This document shows positions 18,501 through 25,887 of a DNA stretch of 64,000 bases, in pieces. The notes beneath the pieces are model-generated. The model was not told the origin of the DNA. It searched no databases and saw only the letters and a program-made list of their open reading frames with translations. The first letter of the stretch is position 1. Each line of letters begins with the position of its first letter. The position numbers were made by a program, and so were the translations under genes. The stretch covers positions 1-64,000 of the forward strand of contig DBOB01000016.1 of the NCBI GenBank assembly GCA_002299885.1, in the 5' to 3' direction. The DNA comes from Sediminibacterium sp. UBA657 (lineage in GTDB: Bacteria > Bacteroidota > Bacteroidia > Chitinophagales > Chitinophagaceae).

Positions 18501-18760
18501 GTTTTCCAAACACCACCCGATGCAGCGCCAATCCAGATATGATTTGGATTTGCAACTTCAGCATCAATGGTCGTTACACGTCCACTCATACTTGCTGGTC
18601 CAATATTTCTTGGCTTCCAATCTTTAAATACTTTGTTGATGTCTACTTTTTCGGTAGTCGCTACTGGTGCAGCTGCTGCTTTCTTTACTTTTTGAGCATT
18701 CGCTTGACTGATTGTCAAAACAGATGCCAATAGCATAGAACTAAGGGTAATTAAACGCAT
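15551..18760 (-). CDS. Secreted Asp-box (VPS10/sortilin-like) beta-propeller protein, upstream paralog
   Basis: 1069 residues, signal peptide about 1-22 (ending QANAQ). It shares the full plan of its downstream neighbour: eleven Asp boxes from about residue 90 to 705 (KTMDAGRTW, KTTDGGDTW, KSEDGGYSW, ITRDGGKTW and others), then a beta-sandwich and a helical C-terminus. It opens with WKPRNIGPASMSGRVTTID, where the paralog has FRLVGPFRGGRAAAG. A Gly-rich insert (APKSGGGGFGRRM, about residue 835) is peculiar to this copy. The pair most likely arose by an old duplication and forms an operon. Export beyond the inner membrane is supported; function is not known. No good -7 element was found upstream. 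Confidence 0.83.
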   Translation of the reverse strand: MRLITLSSMLLASVLTISQANAQKVKKAAAAPVATTEKVDINKVFKDWKPRNIGPASMSGRVTTIDAEVANPNHIWIGAASGGVWKTYNAGVSWTPVFDEQPILNIGALAIQQSNPSVVWVGTGEGNPRNSISIGEGIYKTMDAGRTWKRMGLEQTRNIHRVIIDPSNPNTVYAGAIGNPYGQSKHRGVYKTTDGGDTWNQILFTNDTSGPGDMIMDPSNPNKLFVAMWHHYRNPYHLESGGKGSGLYMTIDGGKNFIKLGKEHGLPDGDLGRVGITISRSNPNMVYALVESKKSGLYKSEDGGYSWKLVNGQKSIVDNRPFYFQDIIGDPLNENTLWYISQTVQKSIDGGKSFETIIPYSGIHPDHHAFWIHPTDNKYIIDGNDGGIGITRDGGKTWMFDEKIPVGQFYHINVDNEIPYHVMGGMQDNGSWRGPAYTTTQGGIRNFDWDNLWGGDGFDVMPDAEDANWVYAMSQGGNVGRYNTVTGQSSYIKPPAPDAKTLLRFNWNAAIAQDPFDKKTIYFGSQFLHKSTNKGAAWELISPDLTTNDSAKIDQRDNGGLSIDITGAENHCTIICIAPSSVQKGLIYIGTDDGKVQMTSNGGATWTDVTANITGLPKGAWIPQIRTSAYNANEVFVVVNNYRQGDFAPYIFRSSDAGKTWTNMVDEKKVTGYALTVLQDPTEPNLIFVGTEQGMYVSLDNGAQFQQWKNGYPAVSTYDFAIQEREADLAIATFGRSLWVLDDIRPLRKLAKAQSSKFFMSVPPAAINLSIKNSPYEWSTWGMWDAPNKPTGMAISIYSTDTVKKAKVQIKDAMDNVIRNLNVKLDSIGLNRSYWGFEQKGKRGAGAPKSGGGGFGRRMAEGPADASPAEEREFTGRDVLPGKYKVVVTAGNWKDSAMVDVSDDPRLPSKNEVVLTQDKLLDQLQVVADKYNAAQDQLDDADLILTQLKAEWKDKKDKGVDSLNKVHKAITEKVKNLREMMVGKRQEKQGYGTVATITPISIIRNASMLVMGKTSMPGAQEDRAIADAKVAADEVATKVNAFFAKDWADFRKLVEATPIKKFKEIEAIK

Positions 18761-18858
18761 ATGAACTTTATTTTCTTTTTAAAATAATGAAGTTCTAAGC
18801 TATTGCATTTTACCCAAAAAGCAATAAAAAATGGATGAACGTTGCGATGAACTTTGAT

Positions 18859-20034
18859 TTAGAGCTTTTCGATGATACCCGCTACACCCTGACCCCCGCC
18901 AACACAGGCTGTAACAATACCATATCGCTTATTCAATCGTTCTAAGTCATTGATTATCTGTACAGTTAGCTTAGACCCAGTGCAACCCAAAGGATGCCCC
19001 AAGGCTATTGCACCACCATTGATATTGACTTTATTTTGATCTAAACCTAGTGTTCTAATCACAGCTAAGGCCTGAGACGCAAAGGCTTCATTAAGTTCAA
19101 AAAGGTCTATTTGGTCTAAATTCATGCCTGCTTGTTTCAATACTTTTGGTACAGCTTCAATTGGTCCAATCCCCATGATTCTTGGATGCACCCCTGCGAC
19201 TGCACAATTCACCAATCTTCCTATTGGCTTAAGCCCTAAAGATTGCATTAAACGGTCACTCATCACTACTACAAAGCTTGCCCCATCACTTGTTTGAGAG
19301 GAGTTACCAGCTGTAACGCTTCCTTTCACAGCAAAAGCTGGTTTTAATTTTGCTAAAGCTTCTAAAGTGGTATCTGCACGAACACCTTCGTCGGTATCTA
19401 CTGTAAATTTGCGCGTTGCTTTCTTATTATTTTCGTTAAGATAAGTCTCTGTAATTTCAATCGGCAGGATACCTTTCTTGAAATGACCATTGTCAATGGC
19501 TTGTTTCGCTTTTTGGTGAGAAGCCAATGCAAATGCATCTTGATCTTCTCTGGTAACACTATATTCGTTCGCCACCGCTTCGGCAGTTAAACCCATTGAT
19601 AAATAAAAATCTGGTTCATCTTTTGCAATCGAATAAGCAGGTACAGTTTTCCAACCTGCAGTAGGTACCATGGACATGGATTCTGTTCCACCAGCAATGA
19701 TACAATCTGCCATACCAGTTCTGATTTTTGCAGTCGCCATGGCAATACTTTCTAAACCACTTGCGCAATATCGATTGATGGTGATACCTGGCACTTCTAT
19801 ACCCAAAGCTTTTGCAGCAATGATTCTACCAAATTGTAAACCTTGTTCTGCCTCAGGCACTGCATTCCCAACAATCACATCGTCAATTAATTTGTGTTCC
19901 AATGCTGGTAAGGATTTTATTAAACCCTGGATTAACTCAATGGCCAATTCGTCGGAACGCATAAATCGGAATCCTCCTTTTTTACTTTTGGTCACTGCTG
20001 TTCTAAAACCCGCTACGATATAAGCTTCTTGCAT
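18859..20034 (-). CDS. Acetyl-CoA C-acyltransferase (thiolase)
   Basis: 391 residues from the ATG at 20034 (MQEAYIVAGFRTAVTK), the standard thiolase length; the frame extends 20 codons further but that part has no family resemblance. The catalytic set is complete: nucleophile C90 in NRYCASGLES, H347 in ALGHPLGCTG and C377 in ACVGGGQG. It condenses two acetyl-CoA or cleaves 3-ketoacyl-CoA. The sequence fits the FadA-like acyltransferase branch used with a FadB/3-hydroxyacyl-CoA dehydrogenase in beta-oxidation, but no such partner is adjacent, so degradative versus biosynthetic use cannot be decided. It diverges from pyrD; TACATTTA, a one-mismatch -7 element, lies on its strand at about 20057-20064. 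Confidence 0.93.
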   Translation of the reverse strand: MQEAYIVAGFRTAVTKSKKGGFRFMRSDELAIELIQGLIKSLPALEHKLIDDVIVGNAVPEAEQGLQFGRIIAAKALGIEVPGITINRYCASGLESIAMATAKIRTGMADCIIAGGTESMSMVPTAGWKTVPAYSIAKDEPDFYLSMGLTAEAVANEYSVTREDQDAFALASHQKAKQAIDNGHFKKGILPIEITETYLNENNKKATRKFTVDTDEGVRADTTLEALAKLKPAFAVKGSVTAGNSSQTSDGASFVVVMSDRLMQSLGLKPIGRLVNCAVAGVHPRIMGIGPIEAVPKVLKQAGMNLDQIDLFELNEAFASQALAVIRTLGLDQNKVNINGGAIALGHPLGCTGSKLTVQIINDLERLNKRYGIVTACVGGGQGVAGIIEKL

Positions 20035-20109
20035 AAAAAAGTCTTTAATTGATACCATAAATGTAGGCTTTTTTATAAACAGTTGTTTATGCAACTAAAT
20101 ATTTCATTG

Positions 20110-20117
20110 TAAATTTG
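20110..20117 (+). promoter_or_regulatory. Putative -7 element TAAATTTG for pyrD
   Basis: Matches TAnnTTTG and ends 4 bases before the pyrD ATG at 20122, so transcription would begin at or next to the start codon. Confidence 0.55.
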
Positions 20118-20121
20118 TGAC

Positions 20122-21156
20122 ATGATCTACCCAATTATTAGAAACACCCTGTTTTTACTCCCACCTGAAACTGCACACAATGTTTCTATGAAGGGCTTAG
20201 ACTTAGTAGCTGCATTACCTGGAATCAATACATTGATACGCAACCATTTTCAAGTGCAGGATACTAGTTTATCCAAGACGGTTTTTGGTTTGCATTTTCC
20301 TAACCCTGTAGGACTTGGAGCAGGATTTGATAAAAACGCAGCGCATTTAGATGCATTGGATCTTTTGGGTTTTGGATTTGTAGAAATTGGCACGGTGACG
20401 CCTAAGCCACAAGCTGGTAATGCGCAACCTAGATTGTTTAGAATCCCAGACCAAAAAGCATTGATCAATCGTATGGGATTTAACAACGACGGTGTAGAAG
20501 CAATTGCAAAAAGATTAAAAGAAAGAAAATCAAACAGCCATTCCAATTTAATTATTGGTGGCAATATTGGTAAAAATAAAATCACAGAAAACCAAGATGC
20601 CTGGAAGGATTATTGCATCAACTTTAAAGGACTTGAGGAAGTGGTAGATTATTTTGTTGTGAATGTAAGCTCTCCTAATACACCAGGCTTACGTGAACTG
20701 CAAGAAAAAGAAGCATTGAGAAAAATATTTTCAGAACTACAACTGATCAATCAAAATAACAAACCTATACTTTTAAAAATTGCACCCGATCTAGAAACCA
20801 GTGCCCTAGATGATATCATTGCATTGACTTCGGAAGTGAAAATTGATGGATTGGTATCCAGCAATACCACACTGGATCGTAGCCTATTGAATGAAGCGAA
20901 TAATTTACGTGCAAAAGAGATTGGCGCGGGTGGATTAAGTGGACAACCATTACTAACAAAATCGAACCAAGTATTAGATTATTTATACAAAGGTATTGGT
21001 GACAGACTACCCATTATTGCAAGCGGTGGTATTTTTAAACCAGCAGATGCAAAAGCAAAAATGGATGCAGGCGCAAGTTTAGTGCAAGTATGGACTGGTT
21101 TTATTTATGAAGGTCCTGGCATTGTAAAAAATATATTACAAGCAATCAAGCATTAA
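20122..21156 (+). CDS. pyrD: Dihydroorotate dehydrogenase, class 2 (quinone)
   Basis: 344 residues, right for the membrane-associated class 2 enzyme, which oxidises dihydroorotate to orotate and passes electrons to quinone in pyrimidine synthesis. The N-terminal helical extension (about 1-40, MIYPIIRNTLFLLPPETAHN) that forms the quinone tunnel is present. FMN and active-site segments are visible: NPVGLGAGFDKNA, EIGTVTPKPQ, NRMGFNNDG, and VNVSSPNTPGLRELQ (residues ~180-194) with the class 2 catalytic serine in place of the cysteine of class 1. IIASGGIF near the end binds the FMN phosphate. The MBL gene follows 10 bases after, probably on the same transcript. Confidence 0.96.
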   Translation: MIYPIIRNTLFLLPPETAHNVSMKGLDLVAALPGINTLIRNHFQVQDTSLSKTVFGLHFPNPVGLGAGFDKNAAHLDALDLLGFGFVEIGTVTPKPQAGNAQPRLFRIPDQKALINRMGFNNDGVEAIAKRLKERKSNSHSNLIIGGNIGKNKITENQDAWKDYCINFKGLEEVVDYFVVNVSSPNTPGLRELQEKEALRKIFSELQLINQNNKPILLKIAPDLETSALDDIIALTSEVKIDGLVSSNTTLDRSLLNEANNLRAKEIGAGGLSGQPLLTKSNQVLDYLYKGIGDRLPIIASGGIFKPADAKAKMDAGASLVQVWTGFIYEGPGIVKNILQAIKH

Positions 21157-21166
21157 ATTTTAATTC

Positions 21167-21820
21167 ATGTTGACCATACATACTTTTTGTTTCAATGCAT
21201 TTCAGGAAAATACTTTTGTCCTTTTTAATAGTGAAAAGGAAGCAATCATTGTTGATCCGGGTTGCTACTTAAAACATGAGCAAGCGCAACTAGCTAATTT
21301 CATTAGTGAAAATAATTTGACACCAAAGGTCTTACTCAATACGCATTGTCATTTAGACCACGTTTTTGGTAATAATTTTGTGAGTGAAACTTATGGATTA
21401 ACTGCTTTATTTCATCAGAAAGAACAAGCAGTGATTGATCGTTTACCCGAAGGTGGAGCAAGATGGGGCGTTCCGACAGAAGCATACAAAGGAAAAGTTC
21501 AATATATACAACAAGACGAATTGATTCAATTTGGCAATGATGTATTCAAAGTACTTGAGACACCAGGACATTCTCCAGGCAGTGTCTGTTTTTACCACCA
21601 AGCACAAGATTTTTTAATTGGTGGGGATTTAATTTTTAAAGATGGCGTAGGCAGAACCGATCTGCCAGGTAGTAATCCTTTGGATTTAATTAAAAGTATT
21701 CAAACGCAGATCTTCCCATTACCTGATACAATGACCATCTATTCAGGCCATGGACCAGCCACCACTTGGGGTAGAGAAAAAAAAGCAAACCCCTATATTT
21801 TACATTTATTGAAGGGCTGA
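21167..21820 (+). CDS. Metallo-beta-lactamase-fold hydrolase (glyoxalase II-like)
   Basis: 217 residues. The metal motif THCHLDH at residues 59-65 is the HxHxDH signature, followed by LETPGHSPGSVCFY with the next ligand histidine, GGDLIFKDGVGRTDLPG with the bridging aspartate, and a C-terminal GHGPATTWGREK histidine. This pattern is typical of the short GloB-like MBL proteins found in most bacteria. These hydrolyse thioesters such as S-lactoylglutathione analogues or related compounds. Bacteroidota lack classical glutathione in many lineages, so the physiological substrate is uncertain. It lies 10 bases after pyrD. An AT-only hairpin follows the stop. Confidence 0.88.
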   Translation: MLTIHTFCFNAFQENTFVLFNSEKEAIIVDPGCYLKHEQAQLANFISENNLTPKVLLNTHCHLDHVFGNNFVSETYGLTALFHQKEQAVIDRLPEGGARWGVPTEAYKGKVQYIQQDELIQFGNDVFKVLETPGHSPGSVCFYHQAQDFLIGGDLIFKDGVGRTDLPGSNPLDLIKSIQTQIFPLPDTMTIYSGHGPATTWGREKKANPYILHLLKG

Positions 21821-21839
21821 AATCTATTTCCAATAGATT
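21821..21839. other. AT-rich hairpin after the MBL gene
   Basis: AATCTATT (21821-21828) pairs with AATAGATT (21832-21839) around 3 bases. It is weak and followed by A rather than T on the plus strand, so its termination value for the gene upstream is doubtful. Confidence 0.35.
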
Positions 21840-21905
21840 ATAAAAAAAAATCTAGTTAACAATAAATTAATATTATACTTCCCTCTTCCTATGCTGATTA
21901 AAGGG

Positions 21906-21913
21906 TATTTTTG
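21906..21913 (+). promoter_or_regulatory. Putative -7 element TATTTTTG for the response regulator
   Basis: Matches TAnnTTTG; it ends 11 bases before the ATG at 21925, predicting a leader of only a few bases. Confidence 0.5.
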
Positions 21914-21924
21914 CGACATACATT

Positions 21925-22608
21925 ATGGAAACCAATCCGATCAAAATACTCATTGCAGACGATGAACCAGATATCATCGAAATTATAAGCTTCCACTTAA
22001 ATAAAGCGGGGTATGAAGTTGAAACTGCAAAAGACGGAAGTGAAGCCATTGAGAAAGCAAAACAATTTAATCCAGACTGCATCATTTTAGATATCATGAT
22101 GCCTAAGCGAAACGGTTTTGAAGTTTGTGAATTTTTAAGAAGCAATAAACAGTTCGATAAAACTTTGATTGTGTTGTTAACTGCATTGAATGACGAAGCT
22201 TCGCATATTAAAGGTTTAGAATTAGGAGGAGATGATTTTATCAATAAACCGATTAGTCCAAAAGTGCTTGTAAGCAGAATCAGTGCATTATTTAGAAGGA
22301 TACAGCCTGCTACTTCAGAAACTAAGACGCTACAAATTAAAGACCTTATTATAGATTCAGAACAATATAAAACTATTCTAAACGGCGTAGTACATGTATT
22401 GGCTAAAAAAGAATTTGAATTACTTTATTTATTAGCAGCACAACCTGGTAGGGTATTTTTAAGAAACGAGATTTTATCTCAAGTTTGGGGCAACGATGTT
22501 ATTGTTGGGGATAGAACTATCGACGTACATATCAGAAAAATTAGGGTTAAATTAGGTATCGAATGTATCACCACTGTCAAGGGGGTTGGATATAAATTTG
22601 ACTATTAG
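21925..22608 (+). CDS. OmpR/PhoB-family response regulator
   Basis: 227 residues in two domains. The receiver (about 5-120) has the acidic pair ADDEPD, the phospho-acceptor D56 in IILDIMMPKRNG, the conserved threonine in VLLTAL and the lysine in INKPI. The winged-helix DNA-binding domain (about 130-227) ends with the typical VWGNDVIVGDRTIDVHIRKIRVKLG and VKGVGYKF. It is phosphorylated by its partner kinase, which starts 47 bases downstream, and then binds promoter DNA. The regulon cannot be read from sequence; similarity to the PhoB/PhoR layout suggests phosphate or envelope signalling only as inference. Confidence 0.94.
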   Translation: METNPIKILIADDEPDIIEIISFHLNKAGYEVETAKDGSEAIEKAKQFNPDCIILDIMMPKRNGFEVCEFLRSNKQFDKTLIVLLTALNDEASHIKGLELGGDDFINKPISPKVLVSRISALFRRIQPATSETKTLQIKDLIIDSEQYKTILNGVVHVLAKKEFELLYLLAAQPGRVFLRNEILSQVWGNDVIVGDRTIDVHIRKIRVKLGIECITTVKGVGYKFDY

Positions 22609-22619
22609 TCAAAACTAAA

Positions 22620-22627
22620 TACCTTTG
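22620..22627 (+). promoter_or_regulatory. Putative -7 element TACCTTTG before the histidine kinase
   Basis: Matches TAnnTTTG in the 47-base gap between regulator and kinase, so the kinase may also have its own start site near 22634 in addition to read-through. Confidence 0.45.
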
Positions 22628-22655
22628 TTCCAGGCTCTGAGAGCACCATCACAAC

Positions 22656-23696
22656 ATGTTTAAAGACAAAAACCTTTCGCCAAAACAATTGGCATTACTC
22701 ACGGCATTATTAATGTCAAGCTTGATTGCATTGAGTGTATTTGTGTTAATTGCAAATTGGAAATTACTTTTAGCTTATTTCATTGCTTGTTTTATTGTGA
22801 TTTACTTATTGGTAAATCAAATACTTGAGTTATTTATTTACAGAAAAATAAAACTTATTTATAAGTTGATTTCTTACACCAAGGCCAGTAAAAGAGAAGA
22901 AGCCTTTCAAAAATATTTATTGCCACGTAAAGGCATTGATGAGGTTAGAGAAGATGTAGAAAATTGGGCTGCACAAAAAGTAAATGAAATTCAACAACTG
23001 CAATCCAATGAAGAATTTAGAAAAGAATTTCTACAAAATTTGTCTCATGAAATTAAAACACCCATTTTCGCGATACAAGGTTATTTAGAATTGTTATCCG
23101 ATGGCGCTATAGATGACCCCATACTAAGTAAAAAATTTATTGGACAAGCGGAATCAAATGTTCAACGCCTAGTTGGCCTTTTGAACGATGTGGACGTGAT
23201 TACCAACTTAGAGATTAACAAAGATTCTATTTTAAAACAACATTTCATCATACAAGATTTAATCACAGAAGTGGCTCAAAACTTAAATGTAAAATTGCTG
23301 AAAAAAAATATACAATTTCAATTTAAAAAAGGGAGTGAACTACCTATTCAAGTTTTTGCTGATAAAAATAAAATTTATCAGGTCTTAGTGAATATCTTTT
23401 CGAATGCAGTTAAGTATGGTAAAATAGACGGAGAAATTTCTGCAGGCGTGTACCATTTAGAAGATGAAAAAATCTTAATTGAAATTACTGACAATGGGAT
23501 TGGCATTGATGAAGCACATATTCCAAGATTGTTTGAGCGCTTTTACAGAACAGACGATGCAAGAAGCAGGGAAATTGGTGGTTCCGGATTAGGATTGGCC
23601 ATTTGTAAGCATATTGTTGAAGCCCATGGTGAAAATATCCATGTTAGAAGTCAATTGAATGTGGGCACTACAATTGGATTTACCTTGCCTCAATAG
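22656..23696 (+). CDS. Sensor histidine kinase, PhoR-like
   Basis: 346 residues. Two N-terminal membrane segments (about 13-33 and 36-56) are joined by only a few residues, so there is no periplasmic sensor domain; any input must be sensed in the membrane, by the cytoplasmic linker or through a partner. The dimerisation domain has the phospho-acceptor H131 in NLSHEIKTPIFAIQGYLELL. The ATPase domain shows the N box (NIFSNAVKYG), G1 box (DNGIGIDEAH), F box (FERFYR) and G2 box (GGSGLGLAI). It pairs with the response regulator just upstream. The missing sensor loop is like the short PhoR proteins of other phyla. Confidence 0.94.
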   Translation: MFKDKNLSPKQLALLTALLMSSLIALSVFVLIANWKLLLAYFIACFIVIYLLVNQILELFIYRKIKLIYKLISYTKASKREEAFQKYLLPRKGIDEVREDVENWAAQKVNEIQQLQSNEEFRKEFLQNLSHEIKTPIFAIQGYLELLSDGAIDDPILSKKFIGQAESNVQRLVGLLNDVDVITNLEINKDSILKQHFIIQDLITEVAQNLNVKLLKKNIQFQFKKGSELPIQVFADKNKIYQVLVNIFSNAVKYGKIDGEISAGVYHLEDEKILIEITDNGIGIDEAHIPRLFERFYRTDDARSREIGGSGLGLAICKHIVEAHGENIHVRSQLNVGTTIGFTLPQ

Positions 23697-23750
23697 CATC
23701 TAGTGCTTTTTCCCTAATAATTTCGTTTCTTTGTATTCTAAAAATTTTTA

Positions 23751-24767
23751 ATGCAAACTATTCTTGTTACCGGTGGTTGTGGTTTTATTGGTGCACATAC
23801 CATTGTGGATTTAGTTGAAAATGGATTCAATGTAATCTCAATAGATAATTTATCTAGAGCATCAGATGATTCCTTATTGGGTATTGAAAAAATAACTGGT
23901 AAAAAAATTAAGAATTATAAAGTCGACCTAACTGATAAAGCAGCCACAGAAGCTGTATTTGTTTCTAACCCGGATATTGTTGGTATCATTCACTTTGCTG
24001 CTTACAAAGCTGTTGGAGAATCTGTTGAAAACCCTTTAGATTATTACGAGAACAATATCAGCTCACTAGTGCATTTATTACAGATGGCTGTAAAATACAA
24101 TGCACCGCATTTTATCTTCTCCTCTTCTTGCACTGTGTATGGCAACCCTGATACGATTCCAGTAACAGAACACACGCCATTACAAACAGCTGCTTCTCCT
24201 TATGGTGCCACCAAGCAGATGGGTGAAACCATTGTGAAAGATGCCGCATTTGCACATCCCTTATCAACGATCTTACTGAGGTACTTTAATCCAGTAGGCG
24301 CGCATCCTTCTACTGCTATTGGAGAATTGCCAATTGGCCGTCCACAAAACTTAGTGCCTGCGATTACACAAACTGCTATTGGCAAATTGCCTAAAATGCA
24401 AGTACATGGCGCCGATTATGATACACGTGATGGATCTTGCATTAGAGACTACATTCATGTTTGTGATATTGCACATGCGCATACACTTGCTATACAATAT
24501 TCCATGAAAAATAATCAACAGCATAATTGTGAAGTATTTAATCTTGGAACAGGTAACGGTATTACAGTGTTAGAAGCCATTCACGCTTTTGAAAAAGTAT
24601 CTGGTGTAAAATTAAATTACGAGATTGGTCCACGCAGGGCTGGTGATATCGTTTCTATTTATGCCAACAACGACCATGCAGTCAAACAATTAGGATGGAA
24701 CTGTAAGTATGATTTGGAAGACATGATGCGCACTGCTTGGGAATGGGAACAAAGCTTAGCGGATTAA
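23751..24767 (+). CDS. galE: UDP-glucose 4-epimerase
   Basis: 338 residues, standard GalE length. It interconverts UDP-glucose and UDP-galactose with tightly bound NAD+. Seen: the Rossmann motif TGGCGFIGAHT at residues ~7-17, the Ser/Tyr/Lys catalytic set with FSSSCTVYG and Y151-x-x-x-K155 (YGATK), LRYFNPVGAH, and RDYIHVCDIA of the sugar-nucleotide domain. It supplies galactose for lipopolysaccharide or exopolysaccharide and runs the Leloir pathway. No sugar-polymer cluster is next to it. Its TAA stop and the stop of the convergent prfA share the four bases TTAA, with no terminator between. Confidence 0.95.
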   Translation: MQTILVTGGCGFIGAHTIVDLVENGFNVISIDNLSRASDDSLLGIEKITGKKIKNYKVDLTDKAATEAVFVSNPDIVGIIHFAAYKAVGESVENPLDYYENNISSLVHLLQMAVKYNAPHFIFSSSCTVYGNPDTIPVTEHTPLQTAASPYGATKQMGETIVKDAAFAHPLSTILLRYFNPVGAHPSTAIGELPIGRPQNLVPAITQTAIGKLPKMQVHGADYDTRDGSCIRDYIHVCDIAHAHTLAIQYSMKNNQQHNCEVFNLGTGNGITVLEAIHAFEKVSGVKLNYEIGPRRAGDIVSIYANNDHAVKQLGWNCKYDLEDMMRTAWEWEQSLAD

Positions 24768-25828
24768 TTTTGTACCAACATTTTTTCTGCATTCTCTGCC
24801 ATTTGTAATGCTTCAATGAATTCTTCAATTTCTCCATTGATTACGGCATCTAAATTATAAGAAGTGACATTTACACGATGGTCTGTAACCCTACCCTGTG
24901 GCCAGTTGTAAGTTCTAATTTTTGCACTTCTATCACCCGTACTCACCAATGTTTTACGGTGTCTTGAAATTTCATCTTCTTGTTTACGTACTTGTTCTTC
25001 AAATAATTTTGTACGCAACATACCCATTGCTTTTTCACGGTTGCCTAACTGTGAACGCTCTGTTTGACAAATAATCACCGTACCCGTTGGAATATGCGTC
25101 AACATTACTTTGGTCTCTACTTTATTTACGTTTTGTCCACCAGCACCACCACTTCGTGCAGTTTCCATTTTAACATCTGCTGGATTCAACACAAAATCTA
25201 CTTCCTCTGCCTCTGGCATCACAGCCACAGTTGCAGCCGATGTATGCACACGACCCTGAGTCTCGGTACTCGGTACTCTTTGTACACGGTGTACACCACT
25301 TTCAAATTTCATGGTACCATATACATCTTCACCTGTTACTTCTAAAATCACTTCCTTATATCCACCCACAGATCCTTCACTCTCACTTGCAACAGCAACC
25401 TTCCATCCTTTTTTCTGACAATACCTTGTATACATGGTCAATAAATCTCCTACAAATAAACTTGCTTCATCACCTCCTGTTCCTGCTCTTAATTCAATAA
25501 TCGCATTCTTATCGTCTTGAGGATCTTTTGGAATCAATAATTTTGTCAACTCTTTTTCTAAAGCTTCTTTTTCTTCATCAAGTGCGGGCAATTCCATTTT
25601 CGCTAATTCACGCATGTCTGCATCATCTCCATTTAAAGACTCTTTTGCAAACTTATGTTCTGCCAACACCTTCACATAACGCTCATAAGGAATGACGATC
25701 TTCTCTAAAGAACGGTATTCCTTACTGTATTTGCCAAATTCGGATTGGTTATTGATGATTTCTGGATTGGTCAAAGCCACCCCTACTTGGTCAAATCTTG
25801 CTTTTATGGCTTCTAATTTATCTAACAT
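24764..25828 (-). CDS. prfA: Peptide chain release factor 1
   Basis: 354 residues from the ATG at 25828 (MLDKLEAIKARFDQV); the longer frame to 25885 would begin upstream of a promoter element and overlap the divergent dipeptidase. Recognises UAA and UAG stop codons in the ribosome and triggers peptide release. The RF1-type tripeptide is PST at 186-188 within RVPSTETQGRVHTSA (RF2 would have SPF), and the catalytic GGQ is at 230-232 in SGGAGGQNVNK. The usual prmC partner is not adjacent. The 3' ends of prfA and galE overlap. Confidence 0.96.
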   Translation of the reverse strand: MLDKLEAIKARFDQVGVALTNPEIINNQSEFGKYSKEYRSLEKIVIPYERYVKVLAEHKFAKESLNGDDADMRELAKMELPALDEEKEALEKELTKLLIPKDPQDDKNAIIELRAGTGGDEASLFVGDLLTMYTRYCQKKGWKVAVASESEGSVGGYKEVILEVTGEDVYGTMKFESGVHRVQRVPSTETQGRVHTSAATVAVMPEAEEVDFVLNPADVKMETARSGGAGGQNVNKVETKVMLTHIPTGTVIICQTERSQLGNREKAMGMLRTKLFEEQVRKQEDEISRHRKTLVSTGDRSAKIRTYNWPQGRVTDHRVNVTSYNLDAVINGEIEEFIEALQMAENAEKMLVQN

Positions 25829-25845
25829 AGTTATTTTGCTGTGCG

Positions 25846-25853
25846 CAAAAATA
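25846..25853 (-). promoter_or_regulatory. Putative -7 element TATTTTTG for prfA
   Basis: Minus-strand TATTTTTG matches TAnnTTTG and lies 18 bases before the prfA ATG at 25828. Confidence 0.5.
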
Positions 25854-25887
25854 GCTATTTTAGTTGTCAATAAAAAGGATACCACCT

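Noticed and set aside
12372..18760. Calling the two Asp-box proteins sialidases or glycosyl hydrolases
   Set aside because: Asp boxes are structural turns shared by many propellers; I could not find an arginine triad or nucleophile pattern to support catalysis.
18802..18825. Inverted repeat ATTGC...GCAAT downstream of the thiolase gene as a terminator
   Set aside because: Five-base arms, a long AT-rich loop and no proper T run on the minus strand.
20081..20096. Inverted repeat AGTTGTTTATGCAACT between thiolase and pyrD as an operator
   Set aside because: Only 5 bp per arm in AT-rich DNA and seen once; too weak to call a regulator site.
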